From Lenzites betulinus (taxonomy: Eukaryota; Basidiomycota; Agaricomycetes; Polyporales; Polyporaceae), in contig JABYQU010000001.1 in NCBI GenBank assembly GCA_022264855.1, positions 1,488,001-1,552,000 on the forward strand: 64,000 bases of DNA, written 5' to 3'. The notes beneath the pieces are model-generated. The model worked only from the letters and a program-made list of their open reading frames with translations. It was not told the origin of the DNA and did no database searches. Position numbers and translations under genes: made by a program. This document shows, piece by piece, positions 35,181 through 46,261 of this stretch. Positions within the stretch are counted from its first letter, which is position 1. Each line of letters opens with the position of its first letter.

Positions 35181-35430
35181 GAGATAACCCTGCTTATGTC
35201 TGATTAAACGCCGCGACCGTCGCGGCCTGATGCAGTTAAGGGTAAATATATATAGACGTCCGTGTTTGTACGCTGGATATAATCAGAATTGACGGGTGCC
35301 AGACTCACACTCAGCCAGAGGGCCACCCATTTTGGCACCTCAGCCTGCTGTCTACGTTTGTGTGAGTGTGCATGTACTTGTACCACGCCCGCGTGAAAGT
35401 TTTAGCCGGTTGCTACCCGTTCTATAACCG

Positions 35431-37777
35431 CCTTTCAAGTAACTAGTCCGGGTCGAGTCACCGACGTGTAGCATATAACATGAAGGGTATCATTAAGATT
35501 CATTTAGACGTCTAAACATGGACGATCGTATGTAGTACCATACACGTGTATTAAGCGCCCTTATAGAACTTGCTGGTGTCCCCGACCTTCCTCATCTGCG
35601 GAGCTCGCTTTTGTCAGCGAACTCTCACTTTGGCTCCCCCTCTTCTCCGTCCGCAACATAGGCGGCCGGCCACATCAGTCGAGGCCCGTCAACGTACATC
35701 ACACGGTTGATGCTGGAGCTTCCCCATACATAGCCAGCGCGTTTCAGTCGGCTTGCAGATACAGACTGCGTGCGCACCCCATCGACTCTATGCTTCTTCC
35801 TCCTGAGAGTCAGACTGTCCTGGCCTCTCGTTTTAGTGCACAAAGGGACCATTTAGCCTTTCGTAGCTGTTCTGACTCGAAGTGGCGGTTTTTTTTAACG
35901 GGGCGCCTCATCGTCCACGTTTTGGTGAGCCCAGTACCGTCCAAGATGGCCATGACTACCCATGACTACCGGTGGGTAAGCCTGCGTCAGGTCTGCATGG
36001 CCCCCCACGCGCAGATCGTGTCCCCAAGGAGCCGAGCGCGTGGCAAACGCTCTGTGGGCCGGAAGTATCGGTCGGTAAGCGTCGTCAGGAACATACCTGC
36101 GGTCCTGCGAAATGCTTACCGCCCCAGAAGGGAACTTGCAACCGCGGATATAGACTGCGCATCGTCAATGCATCAACGTTCTAGGGCACTCGCAGAGCGT
36201 TTGACGGGAGCATGCCCGCTACCGCATGTTTTCGGCGCGGCCTGAAGAACGTCGAAGGTGGGACATCCCGCGGGTCGGGAAGCATGTGCCAAATCTCGTC
36301 TGACGCCGTCCCCGGGCTCGAGGAAATACGCCCATGGCACACGGGCGACGTCGCACAGGCTTTGCCACGTTTGATTGGGGATCCCGGATGCGGTATATTC
36401 GAACGCCTCCGGCAGCGCATCTGGACGCGATCTCACCATTGTCCGTCGTTTTGGTGGCGTGGCGAGAGTCATGGAGCGCGTTTCTGGTAACGGCCCGTCC
36501 GTGCACCTAATCACCTTCTCAAGGTCATATTCCTCGCCGGCCCAGCCAGATGCTACAAAACCACCGTCGCGAGGGGGGCACGGCCAGCCAGCGCTCCCCT
36601 CCTGCTCCTCTCTGCGACCCTCCTCGCCCCCAGACAGCCTCCCCTCACCCCGGCGCGTTCCATTCGTGATGTTCCTGTCCAGCTCCTCGTGGATGTGCAG
36701 CGCGGTACGGCATTTCCTCTGCATCACTCACCGCGAACACACGACGCACTTCGTGCGGCCCCCCTTGAGATTTCCTAATTGGGCGGCCCATTGCCAGTGC
36801 GCCCGGCTGTATACGGCAGTGCCTATGTACTTCCCCTTCCCTCGCTCGACGTCCTGCATTCGCCGGCGGCGCATCGAGCGAGGGCGTGGGCGCGTGCGGT
36901 CATGCGCCGGCGGCAGCCCTGCGTCTCGCGTCTTATATAAGAACGAACTCTGCTCGCCGCTAGGCCATATCTTCATGACCCGTTCACGACCATTGTATGC
37001 GGCGTCGCCAATCCCCCGGGCGTTTGCTGACGATAGCTGCGTACGCACAGATGCCATCAGATCCCCCTTCGCCTGCACGCCCACAACGGCCCACAGCGCA
37101 GCGCACACAGACTCCGCCCCGGAGCGCGCTCACGCCCGCGCAAGCGATCGCGCAGGCGTGGATGCGCGAGTCGTCGGAGTCGAAGAAGAAGTGGCGCGCG
37201 GCGGACGCACACGCGAGGGACAGATACACAGACCCTGTGCGGCCATGGAACGCGGGGGCTGGGTCGCCGGAGAGGAAGGCGAAGGGGAAGCTGTGAGCGC
37301 GGGCGGAGGAGGCACGTCGGGCGGGCGCCGAGGAAGACGTCAAGTTCACGCATTATGCATCGTAGGATCAGTCCCCGTCGAGGGAGCGGACTCTCGCAGT
37401 TTATGGGCGGTGGGGCTCTAATTTTCGTTCAACTGTATATGTTATTTGCATGCGCAGGGGGTGTATGACCGTCGATGTCGATGATGTCTAGTTGTATGTA
37501 CTCACTCAATTATCCCGCCGCGGCGGAGTGCGCGCGTCGGGTCAATCTTATCTTATCTATGGGCGCTCCGCCGGCAAGGAGCGCAGAAACTTTAGAATCG
37601 CGCGCGCTGATTGGCTGGCACGGGTATTCCCCACATCTATGCGCGAGTCTGGTCTGGTCTGGTCTGCTAAGTCCAGCCTGCATGAGCGCTGCAGTGACTC
37701 GACAAACTCTCTCCTCCGCCCTCGTCTCTCTCCACCTTTTGGTTCGCGTCTTGTTCTAGATCTCCAAGACCACCACC
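35431..37777. other. Mostly intergenic; upstream region of the mitochondrial carrier
   Basis: No gene can be firmly supported. A TATA-like TATATAA at 36934–36940 on the plus strand precedes a candidate small gene at 37051 (separate entry). Frames at 36173–36727 (minus) and 36375–37421 (plus) are long but overlap each other and carry no domain. Confidence 0.4.
37051..37296 (+). CDS. Possible small hypothetical protein (81 aa)
   Basis: The frame starts MPSDPPSPARPQRPT and continues through a helix-prone segment (ALTPAQAIAQAWMRESSESK) to a basic tail. A TATA box lies 111 bases upstream. The ATG also sits right after an acceptor-like CGCACAG, so this may be an exon of a longer gene. No family is recognised, and a longer overlapping frame on the same strand competes with it. 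Confidence 0.25.
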   Translation: MPSDPPSPARPQRPTAQRTQTPPRSALTPAQAIAQAWMRESSESKKKWRAADAHARDRYTDPVRPWNAGAGSPERKAKGKL

Positions 37778-39118
37778 ATGTCGAAGACTGTGAAGGATCT
37801 CACCGCAGGCACTACAGGGGGCATTGCCCAGGCGCGTACTGCTCTTGTCGATCAGCTCGCGCTGTCCGACTCACCGCAGGCCTTGCGTCCGGACAGGTGC
37901 TCGTCGGCCAGCCCTTCGACATCGTGAAAGTGGTGCGTGCACGCCTTTGTGGTGCACTGTCGTCCTCCCGACGCGGCCTCACGCGTTTTCTCGTAACCAG
38001 CGCATGCAAACCGCGCCCGCTGGCACGTACACCGGCATGATGGACTGTGCCGGCGGCATCCTCAAGAACGAGGGCCCGCTCGCATTCTACAAGGTTTGGT
38101 GCGCTCCGCGTTTTGTCGCACTGGCCTCGCGCTGACCCCTGCATTGCTCCTCACACCGCTCGCATCACCGCAGGGCACGCTGACCCCGCTGCTCGGCATA
38201 GGCGTGTGCGTGTCCATACAGTTCGCTGCCCTCGAGTACTGCAAGCGCCACTTCGTGCGGCAAAACGTCCTGAACGGCCGTGGAGGCCCGGACGGCATGG
38301 CCCTCGGGAGCGGTCAGCTGTTCGTCTCCGGAGTCTTTGCCGGCCTCGCGAACGGCGTCGTCTCGGGACCCGTTGAGCACATCCGCATCCGTGCGTTCCC
38401 CTCTGCCGCCTCTGTCCCCACATGCACCGCGTGCTCACTTTTGTGCTCGCGTACTTTTCACAGGGCTGCAGACACAGTCGGCGAAGAACCCGGTGTACGC
38501 CGGGCCGTTTGACGCGATACGCAGGATCTGGACGCAGCACGGCATCGCGGGCATTTACAAGGGCCAGGTCGTGACGCTCTACCGCGAGGCAGCCGGCTAC
38601 GGCGTTTACTTCTGGGCGTACGAGAAGCTCATGCAGCGCGAGGTCGCGCGCAAGGGCATCCGCCGCGACCAGGTCAACCCCGCGAACGCGGTGCTCTTCG
38701 GGGCCGCCGCGGGTTACGTTGTGAGTTTCTCTGCCTTTCGGGCTTCCCGGGCGCGATAACGCGGGACGGGCGCTGACTTTTGGGTGTTCGTGCGTGTGTG
38801 TGTTTCGTGCGCGTGACAGCTGTGGGCGGTGATATACCCCATCGACATGATCAAGTCGCGAATGCAGACCGACGGCTTCTCGCCCGCGGACGGGCAGAAG
38901 TACAAGTCGACGCTTGACTGCGTGCGCACGGTATGGCGCACAGAGGGCTTCTCGGCGTTCACGCGCGGGCTGGGCCCGACTCTCATACGGTATGTCTTAT
39001 GTTGCGTGCGGTGTGTGGCCGTGTACTGAGTGGTGGGGTTTCAAGGTCACCGTTCGCGAACGGCGCGACTTTCCTCGGGTTCGAGCTGGCGAGCCGGCTG
39101 TTGAACAATGCCGTTTAG
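37778..39118 (+). CDS. Mitochondrial carrier, Ymc1/carnitine-acylcarnitine carrier group
   Basis: Inner-membrane SLC25-family solute carrier. Exons 37778–37831, 37897–37932, 38001–38093, 38174–38390, 38464–38720, 38820–38989 and 39046–39118 give 299 residues, the normal length. All three Px[DE]xx[KR] signatures are present: QPFDIVKV, GPVEHIRIR and YPIDMIKSR. The closest fit I recognise is yeast Ymc1/Ymc2 (GTLTPLLGIGVCVS, LWAVIYPIDMIKS, SPFANGATFLGFE). The substrate cannot be read from sequence. Intron 1 is problematic: a GC–AG intron (CAG/GCGCGT at 37832, acceptor 37896) joins GGIAQ directly to VLVGQPFD as in the family. The alternative GT donor at 37836 with the acceptor at about 37879 would insert seven residues into the first transmembrane helix. 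Confidence 0.92.
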
Positions 39119-40096
39119 CGATTGACGCCAGGGGCTGCTGTGTAGTGATTTCCGGGCCTATAGACGATTACAGTCATAGACGTACACTATCGAAGGGGGT
39201 AATCTAGAGGCCCTCAGAGGGTACAGCACCCATAGGGTGCGTCGAAAGATTATAATGAACAGTGCTTGCGACGCTTGTATTTCACCGTGCATGCTAGGTG
39301 ACTTCAGGGATCTCTCAAAATCCACATCTGGTGTTGATAGAATCATTTCGTATCTTCTGCCAATCGGGACCTGGTGGGGCTGGATGAAAGCCAATCAAGT
39401 ATGGACGCTCCTCACTCGGTGTGTTAGAGGACGTGGCTATTCGCTCGTTCGTGATTGAGTACTGAACTTTTACCGGCCCCAGATAGAAATGAATTCCCCT
39501 TCTGAACTCAGGGTGTGCCAACAAGGGTAGGCAACTCACTCAGACCTCCCCGCCACATCCCGTGTGCTCCAGCAATCCGGCGCGTGACACCCATTCTCGC
39601 GACGATGCTGAAGCTCTGGCACTGGCACGGCGGCTCGTCGAAACTCGCGCAGAACGCGTTCCTGCCATGCACCCTCCCCGGGTGCCCATCGGAGAAGACC
39701 CGCAAGCGGGCATCGCCACGCTGTCCTCCGCGTCCGACTACTGTCAGCCCGTCCATGCACCTGTTTGTACGTTCATCCCCGCGCTTGTAATGGATCATAG
39801 AGATGAGCCTGCACATGTAACCTGAATGGGGGAGCGAACTTTCAGCCGTAACTTACACTGTGCAGTAATACTACGTGCTCGTATTCAGTGCAGGAAAATC
39901 GAAATCGAAACTTCACCGCACAAGGACATGAGCACCAGGACGTGCGATGTAGTATGCCAGGGTGTTACCTGCCTACGCGCGACGCCGATAGGTTTGCTGG
40001 GCATGATGGGCAGAAACAGAGACAAATAATTACGGACAGTAAACATACTATATCACAAACGGCAGACGGACCATGGGTCGTGTTTGCTACCGGTCG
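39119..40096. other. Convergent intergenic region
   Basis: Lies between the 3' ends of the carrier gene (plus) and an F-box gene (minus). A frame near 39600–39770 has protein-like composition (EALALARRLVETRAERVP) but cannot be connected to start, stop and splice signals convincingly. Nothing else seen. Confidence 0.4.
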
Positions 40097-41557
40097 CTAG
40101 CTATAATGATCCTGCAACCTATAGAAGACGTTTTGTGGCATCCAGTCATGGACGACATACCTGCCGTTCGCAGGCGTTGACGCGTTTGTATCCAGTGAGA
40201 CGAAGCGGAGGATATCTCGCAGGTCCGGCCGCAGTATTGATGCAATGTGGCGGCCCCAACGTTCGATGACTTCCCCTTTCATCCAGATACACACCTCCTC
40301 GAGAGCGTCCTTATACCCAATGCTCCCGAGTTTTTCCTCGTCGAACTTGAACCGTTCCAGGACTACTTTGCAATCCTTGCAGTTCGTGGTAAGGGGGTCG
40401 TGTGGAGATAGGTACTGAATGTCGATCCTCTTCAAGTTCGACCTGATCGGTATCAAGCAGGAGATGCTACGAAGCGTCTCCCACATGGGACATGTATGCA
40501 CAGATCCTCGATGCAGTCGTATGTCCAGAGTTGTGAGAGCTTGGAAAGCTGCATAAATATCCCAGAGGGTGTGCTCTTCATTCGGATCCTGAATTCAGCA
40601 TACGATGACCCTGTGTATCGAAGGAGAGCATATACTGACTGATAGTCCGATCTCCATGGACAACCTCAGTGCTTGGCCATAGGTCAATGCTTAAATGTGT
40701 GACACTGGCGCCAAACGAGCCGAATTGGAATAGTGCAATCGGCAAACAGCTTAGAAACTGTTTCCGAACGTTGTTCTGGCCCGAGTGCACCATTCAATAT
40801 TCCATATTCAACGTTGGAACAAAGTGTATGGGGCGGAAACCTGACTTACATCATGTCCCCTGCAGTGCACGACGAGATTTTGCAACGTGCCACACGGCGG
40901 TCCTAAATGCCGCCACGAATGATTGCGTGTTGATCCAGCATACGTGTCGACATTCAGGCCGTGAGGCTGAATGCCTCTGGATTCGCTTCCATGGGCTTGA
41001 TCCGAGAAGGAGATCACAAGCGAGACAAGGTTCTGACAAGCCCGTATCACGTCATGGATGTTGCACACCGAATTAGAGAACGATGGACACTCAGTGAGTG
41101 TAAGTGTGAGTGTGGTGAGACCGGTGGGCAGAGACAAGCCCATACGAAGAACTCGTGTCCCTTGGAGGAGGTCCAACGAGGAGTCCTTCAGGGCCCGGAG
41201 CTCCAAGTTGCGAAGATTGGGCAGCCTGCGGGTGAACAGGAACTCATTCAGCCTGTACAGCGTCGGATGCACTCCGGGAGTACTGGCAGGCGGACTGTCG
41301 TCGTGGAGGACAAGAGTCTGAACGTGGGATGTGAGGAAGTCGGGGGTATGACGCAGACCGGCGACGAATATGTTGAATCGGTGGGCCCCGTGGATGTACA
41401 GAGGCCCACCCCATAGGCAACGTCGTGCGCGGAAGTGCCATGCGCGACATGTGAGCGCACATCGTAGGAGGGTCGTTGGCCGCTCGCGATCTTCCAGGGG
41501 TCCGACGGAGTCTATGACACGCTCACAGACTTCTATCGGGATGCGGCACTGTTCCAT
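40097..41557 (-). CDS. F-box domain protein with LRR-like C-terminal region
   Basis: Exons on the minus strand: 41557–40850, 40775–40665 and 40588–40097, giving 436 residues. The N-terminus reads MEQCRIPIEVCERVIDSV, and later TLLRCALTCRAWHFRARRCLW, the usual Agaricomycete F-box with the C-x-L-T-C-R-x-W ending. Leu-rich segments follow (LRNLELRALKDSS, LTTLTLTLTEC, LTTLDIRLH). Such proteins are presumed substrate receptors of SCF ubiquitin ligases; the target is unknown. The second donor (GAG/GTTGTC) is weak but is the only one I found that keeps the frame into DPNEEHTLWDIY. An in-frame ATG 39 codons upstream (41674) is possible but would move the F-box away from the N-terminus. Confidence 0.8.
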
Positions 41558-42315
41558 GTTCGTGCTCTCCGGATGCCAGGCGCGAGGGAGACGCTGACGA
41601 GGGTCCGATCTACGTCGACGTGCGGCGACGGTCAGCATAATGTGTATGGTTGCATTGGAGGCTCGAGTAACCAACCTCGGTTTGTCGATTCGTAGCGGAT
41701 AGGATCCGTCTTGGCCTCGCTGAGGGCCGCGATGGGGAGACTATAACTGGGGCGCGTGGGCAAAACACTGCGAGGTGGGGGCGCAGAGCAAGGGAGGGCC
41801 GGGGTGCGAGAGCAGGACGTAGAACGCTTGAAGTAAGTGGGCGGGGACAGATAGATCCACGGCGGCTTTGAGTGATTATTATCAGCGCGCATCTATCTGT
41901 GCAAAGTTTGAGTATCGAAGCCTTCAGGAGCGGTGCATGGTCTCCCTGGAACTCTAACCCTGTGTAATGAAAGTCAATTATCACCCGCAGGGTGTTCCCA
42001 CCGCTATACATTCTGAGGTCACCCGCCGAGGCAGCGTGGGTGGTTCGCTGCCATGCATGCGGACGGATTTCGCAGCCACAGTCACAAGGCATGAACGTTT
42101 GGACGCCCGGGCCGCCAAATGTCTTGCAGAAGGGCCCGACCCGGGCCAGGGCGGAGAAATGAGGTAAGTAATCGTGTTCTCAGCGCGGCCGACGGTACAG
42201 TAGAGATACATACACATCAGAGTGGCAAGAGTGCTACAGTGGTGGATGGGCAGCCGAACGCACGGGTGGATAATACAGGGGCAGCGCAGCTCCGGATAAC
42301 GCTCTACTACGGACC
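41558..42315. other. Intergenic region
   Basis: Promoter side of the F-box gene and 3' flank of the eIF2-alpha gene, both on the minus strand. No gene or repeat seen. Confidence 0.45.
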
Positions 42316-43704
42316 TCACAGGGCCTCCTCCTCGTCCTCGTCGCCCGAGACTTCGGCGTTCTCCTGGCCGGCCTTCGCCATGAGCTGTGCGAGGTCTTGC
42401 TCCTCCGTCTCGGAAACTGCTTTTGGCTAGTAAGCGAACGGACTCGTTAGTAATGTTGGTTCGTATGAAACGAACGGCAGGCGGTGCGTACCTTCATCTT
42501 CACGACCAACGATCCGCCCTGGTCCTCGATCGTCGACTGAATGGACTCAATCGCACGCTCGAGTCGGTCAACAGCAGCATACTGCATAAAATATTCACCC
42601 GTTAGTTGAGCGCGCCACTTTATTGGAACTGCGAGGAGATCACGCACCTTGTCCGTCGCGTTCGTGCTGAGCACATAGAGCGGGGGCGCGACGAGCTTCG
42701 CCTTAATGGGGACGGCCTCGTTACTTTGCGCCTCGCCTGCGCGGAGTGCCTTCTTGATCGCGTCAATCCCGGCAGGGGTGTAGCAGGTGAGCTCAATGTC
42801 TGCGCGGAGCTTGATCGGTTGCGGCGTGAGCCGCCGCGCGATTGTCGAGGTAAGTATGCTGAGTACGCCGGGCGCGACGGGGCTCGGCAGAGAGGAGAAA
42901 ACGACGTCAGGTTCGCTGTGAATTCAAGGGCGGGCACACGAGGGTCAGCAGCTGCAGCAGGGGGGTAGAAGCGGCGCGCGTGGAGACGTACGTGAGTGCG
43001 AGCTTGAACGCGTCGTATGTGTGGCCGTATTTGCGACTGAGGGGCCACGCGATCTGGTCATAGAGCTGCTCAAGGCGCGCCTCCTCGTTCGCGCCGCCCG
43101 CGGTAGCGTTCTCGTCGGGAAGGTCCTCCTCGTGGCCTTCCTTTTTTGCAGCGCGGCGCGAGCGCTTCGCCTCGGTGGCGTCGGCCTCTGCCTGCTTTGC
43201 CTGCTCGGCATCTAGAGGTTCGCCGTTGACGGATGGGATCTTGGAGGCGACGTGCCGCATGATGGAGGCAACCGTCTTGGATTTCATGTAGCGCTCCTCG
43301 CATTTTACGATGTCCTCGGGGGAGACACGACGTTTTGACAGGTCGATGTAGCCTGAGGAGAGCAAATGGCATGTTAACGTCCGGTGCGGAACGATACTGA
43401 TCTCGACCGGCGCACGTACCCTTCTCCTTGTCCACTCGAAGGACGACGACGACTTCGTTACGGCCGACACGGATGAGCTTCTGGATCGAACGGATACGTC
43501 TCCGTGATAGCTCAGAGAGGAGAATCATGCCCTCGATGTTGTCGTATTCAAGCTACTTGCATGAGAGTGGTCAGCGGACGCAGACATTGTGAGGCGGGCG
43601 GAGAGGCATACGAGTTTGACATAGGCACCCATCTCGGCGATCTGCCGCACCTGGACCATGACGAGCTCATCGACCTCCGGATAGCGCGGCTCGTAATAGC
43701 GCAT
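42316..43704 (-). CDS. SUI2: Translation initiation factor eIF2 alpha subunit
   Basis: Subunit of the eIF2 ternary complex that delivers initiator tRNA; its phosphorylation by Gcn2-type kinases shuts down general translation. Exons on the minus strand: 43704–43612, 43552–43420, 43352–42992, 42915–42648, 42581–42492 and 42426–42316, giving 351 residues. An S1/OB domain ([30 protein letters not shown]) contains the conserved kinase site [11 protein letters not shown]; the regulated Ser is residue 47 here, equivalent to Ser51. The helical and alpha/beta domains follow ([37 protein letters not shown]). The protein is about 45 residues longer than yeast Sui2, mainly because of a charged insertion between RHVASKIPS and [12 protein letters not shown]. 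The C-terminus is acidic (GDEDEEEAL). The first acceptor gives KLLEYDN only if the site after GTAG is used. Confidence 0.96.
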
Positions 43705-44187
43705 TGTTGATACAGCTGTAGAAGTGGGCCGAAGTGAGGAGGTGAGAGCAAGCAGAATCCGAGTGAGGAGACGGCAGTCGAATTGAAACGCGATAAAAGA
43801 TTACAGCGGTGGGCGCCTATCCAAGCGTCCAACGCTCAGCGCTCAGGGATAGGATTACATAAGGGGGATTGTCAGGATCAGGATGTGAGACCGTGATGGG
43901 GTCTGTGAGGGAGCGTCTGGGAGCGTGGGTATCGCTAGCCTGGTCGGAGCTTTGGCCTCCTCCTCCTCGTCCCCCCCTTCTCCGCAGCCTGCGTCTTCTC
44001 TCTGCCACTGTGTACCGCCCCGTCTGGTATTGAATCCCACGGGTCTCCGCCGGCATCTCTTCATCGCCCGCTTGTCAGCCAGCCGTGACTGTCACCCCGG
44101 CCTCCTGCGCCACGGTCTCTCTTTCCGTTCTTATTCCCCTGCTCTCGCTCTCCACGCCCAGCGCGTCCTCTCCTCTTTGCGCCCGTC
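43705..44187. promoter_or_regulatory. Bidirectional promoter region eIF2-alpha / aspartic protease
   Basis: Divergent 483-bp spacer between two start codons. The protease side is rich in CTC/TCC runs (43960–44180). No TATA box is obvious. Confidence 0.5.
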
Positions 44188-46261
44188 ATGACCTCTATAT
44201 CCTACGCTCTTCTTCCTTTGCTCTCCCTCGTCGCTAGCGTCGTCGCCAACCCGCTCTTCGTCCCTCCGCCCCTTCACGTCCCTCTCACACGCAGATCCGG
44301 CAGCCAACACCCGTCTCTCGACCGTCTCGCCTTCCATGCCGATCACCTTCGTGCAAAGTATGGCTGGAAAACGAGCAACGCTACCCTCGGCAAGCGTCAA
44401 GGGCAGGTCGTCGGCGAGGGTATCATCGACCAAGTAAGTCCTGCTTTGTTCTTCTTGGTCGCACCCCGAACTTAGCATCCTTGGCATAGGGCCAAGACTC
44501 GTCCTACATTGGCATCGTCCAGATAGGCACCCCGCCCCAGACATTTAAGGTCGTCCTCGACACCGGCTCGTCAGATCTCTGGGTTCCAGTCGCACAATGC
44601 CTCTCTTGCGGTGATGCACCTCCGTTCCAGGACACTGCATCATCCTCCCTCCAGCAGGTGAACAGTGCGAACGGAAATGCGCAGACCATACGCATTCGGT
44701 ATGGCAGTGGCCAAGTCGCCGGAGTCCTTGTCGCGGACACGGTCTCCATGGCCGGCTTCAACATCAACCCCCAGAACTTCCTGCTGGTCTCGTCTATGAC
44801 TAGCGGCCTCCTCGAAGGGGACGTCTCGGGAATCATGGGCTTGGCCTTCAAGGCGCTCGCCTCCACCAATGCTGTTCCCTTCTGGGAGGCACTCGTCAAC
44901 AACGGCGAATTTTCCAGCCCGGAGTTCTCGTTTTGGCTTGCGCGTCACTTGGATGACCGAAACCCCCCGGACGAGCAGACCGGCGGCGTGCTGACGCTTG
45001 GCGGGACCAACAGCACGCTGTTCACCGGCGACATAGAGTTCCTCCCGCTGAGCAACGCCGCAGCTCCGACGTTCTGGATGCTTACCATGACGGGTGCGTG
45101 CGACAGATATGATCATCTGCAGCTGTTACCAGTTGGCGCCGCACGAAAGACCGATGCTAACTTCCTCGGCGTCTCAGGTGCTACCGTCCAAGGGAAATCG
45201 GTCACTATTCCCTCGGGCGATGCTGCCCTTTCTGCCATTGACACCGGTACCACTCTCATCGGCGGCCCCACCTCCGCAGTGAATGCGATATACAATGCAA
45301 TCCCTGGTGCTATCCCAGTGCCCAGTATGCAAGGCTTTTGGCAATTCCGTGGGTTCAAGTCTATTCTCAGTCCAGCGCCGGGTATTAATAGAGCGCTTCT
45401 CGCGCAGCCTGCTCTACTGAGGTGCAGGTGGCATTCGCGTTTGGTGGGAAGTCGTGGCCTGTTAACCCGGCAGACATGAACCTGGGCCCCGTCTCAGCGA
45501 CCATGTGCGTCGGCGGTGTTTTCGACCTTACACAAGGCTCCGACGTCAGTGGCGGCGACGGAAACCCGACCTGGGTGGTTGGCGATACTTTCCTGGTGGG
45601 TCTTCCTCAGCCCCATGAGCGTTAGGCATGGATGAGCTGCTGACTGCTCATTGCGATTTTTATCCACAGAAAAATGTGTACAGCGTCTTCCGCTCGAGCC
45701 CCGCCTCCGTCGGCTTTGCGGAGCTGTCCAACGCCGCGGGTGGTTCCTCCGGTGCGTCTCCCTTTTCTCCTCGCCCGTGGGCATAATCGTGAATTTGACA
45801 AGCTCAACCGTCTCCCTCTTCATCTCTGTCTTCTATTGCTGTTGTATCCCCATCCTCTGTTGTATCACCCTCTGCTATTTCCACACCGCTCTCTGTACCA
45901 TCTTTCAACCCCACCCTGTTGTCTTCTCTCATCCCCCATACCCCTGGTTCCCTTGGTTCGTCCGCTCCCATAGGCACACCCACCTCCATTCCCGGCTCTG
46001 CAACGATCACCGTCGGCATCGACCCTATCCCATCCGGCTCAGGTACCAGTGCGTTCTACTTCGCTTACGCTTCGAGTATCTTGCAATGGCGCTGACTATA
46101 TCACCTATTCGACAGCCTCGGGCACCGGCTCATCGAGCTCGGGGACACAGTCGCAGAACGGAGCGCCCGCTGCCTTCAGTGCGGTTGCGATGGCACCGGT
46201 CATAGCCGTTGCGGTGTCGCTTCTCGTCGGCGTCCTCTCTGGCGGCGCGCTCCTCGCATGA
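44188..46261 (+). CDS. Secreted pepsin-type (A1) aspartic protease with C-terminal anchor signal
   Basis: Exons 44188–44433, 44490–45093, 45178–45348, 45408–45595, 45670–45751, 45974–46048 and 46116–46261 give 503 residues. There is a signal peptide (LLPLLSLVASVVA), a propeptide of about 55 residues ending near GKRQG, and two catalytic aspartates: D106 in VVLDTGSSDLW and D305 in AIDTGTTLIGG. The flap region RIRYGSGQVAG and VVGDTFLKNVYSVF are typical. The exon 3/4 splice creates FWQFPCSTEV, restoring a conserved Cys. A Ser/Thr/Gly-rich linker leads to a hydrophobic C-terminus (VIAVAVSLLVGVLSGGALLA) with no cytoplasmic tail, suggesting a GPI anchor as in yapsins. The donor of exon 6 could be 46043 instead of 46049. 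Confidence 0.93.

Larger units (their letters stand above)
34065..35430 (+). repeat. Tandem duplication, copy B
   Basis: Shorter, more diverged partner of 30945–32940, with upstream blocks, TATA box, coding start and 3' flank in the same order. It lacks most of one domain-length segment of the gene. Confidence 0.82.

Noticed and set aside
36173..36727. 185-codon minus-strand frame with partly protein-like composition
   Set aside because: Overlaps a longer plus-strand frame, no family, no convincing promoter or splice connection.
39562..39825. Protein-like frame with Ala/Leu/Arg-rich helix
   Set aside because: Cannot be linked to a start, stop and splice sites as a gene; may be chance or a remnant.
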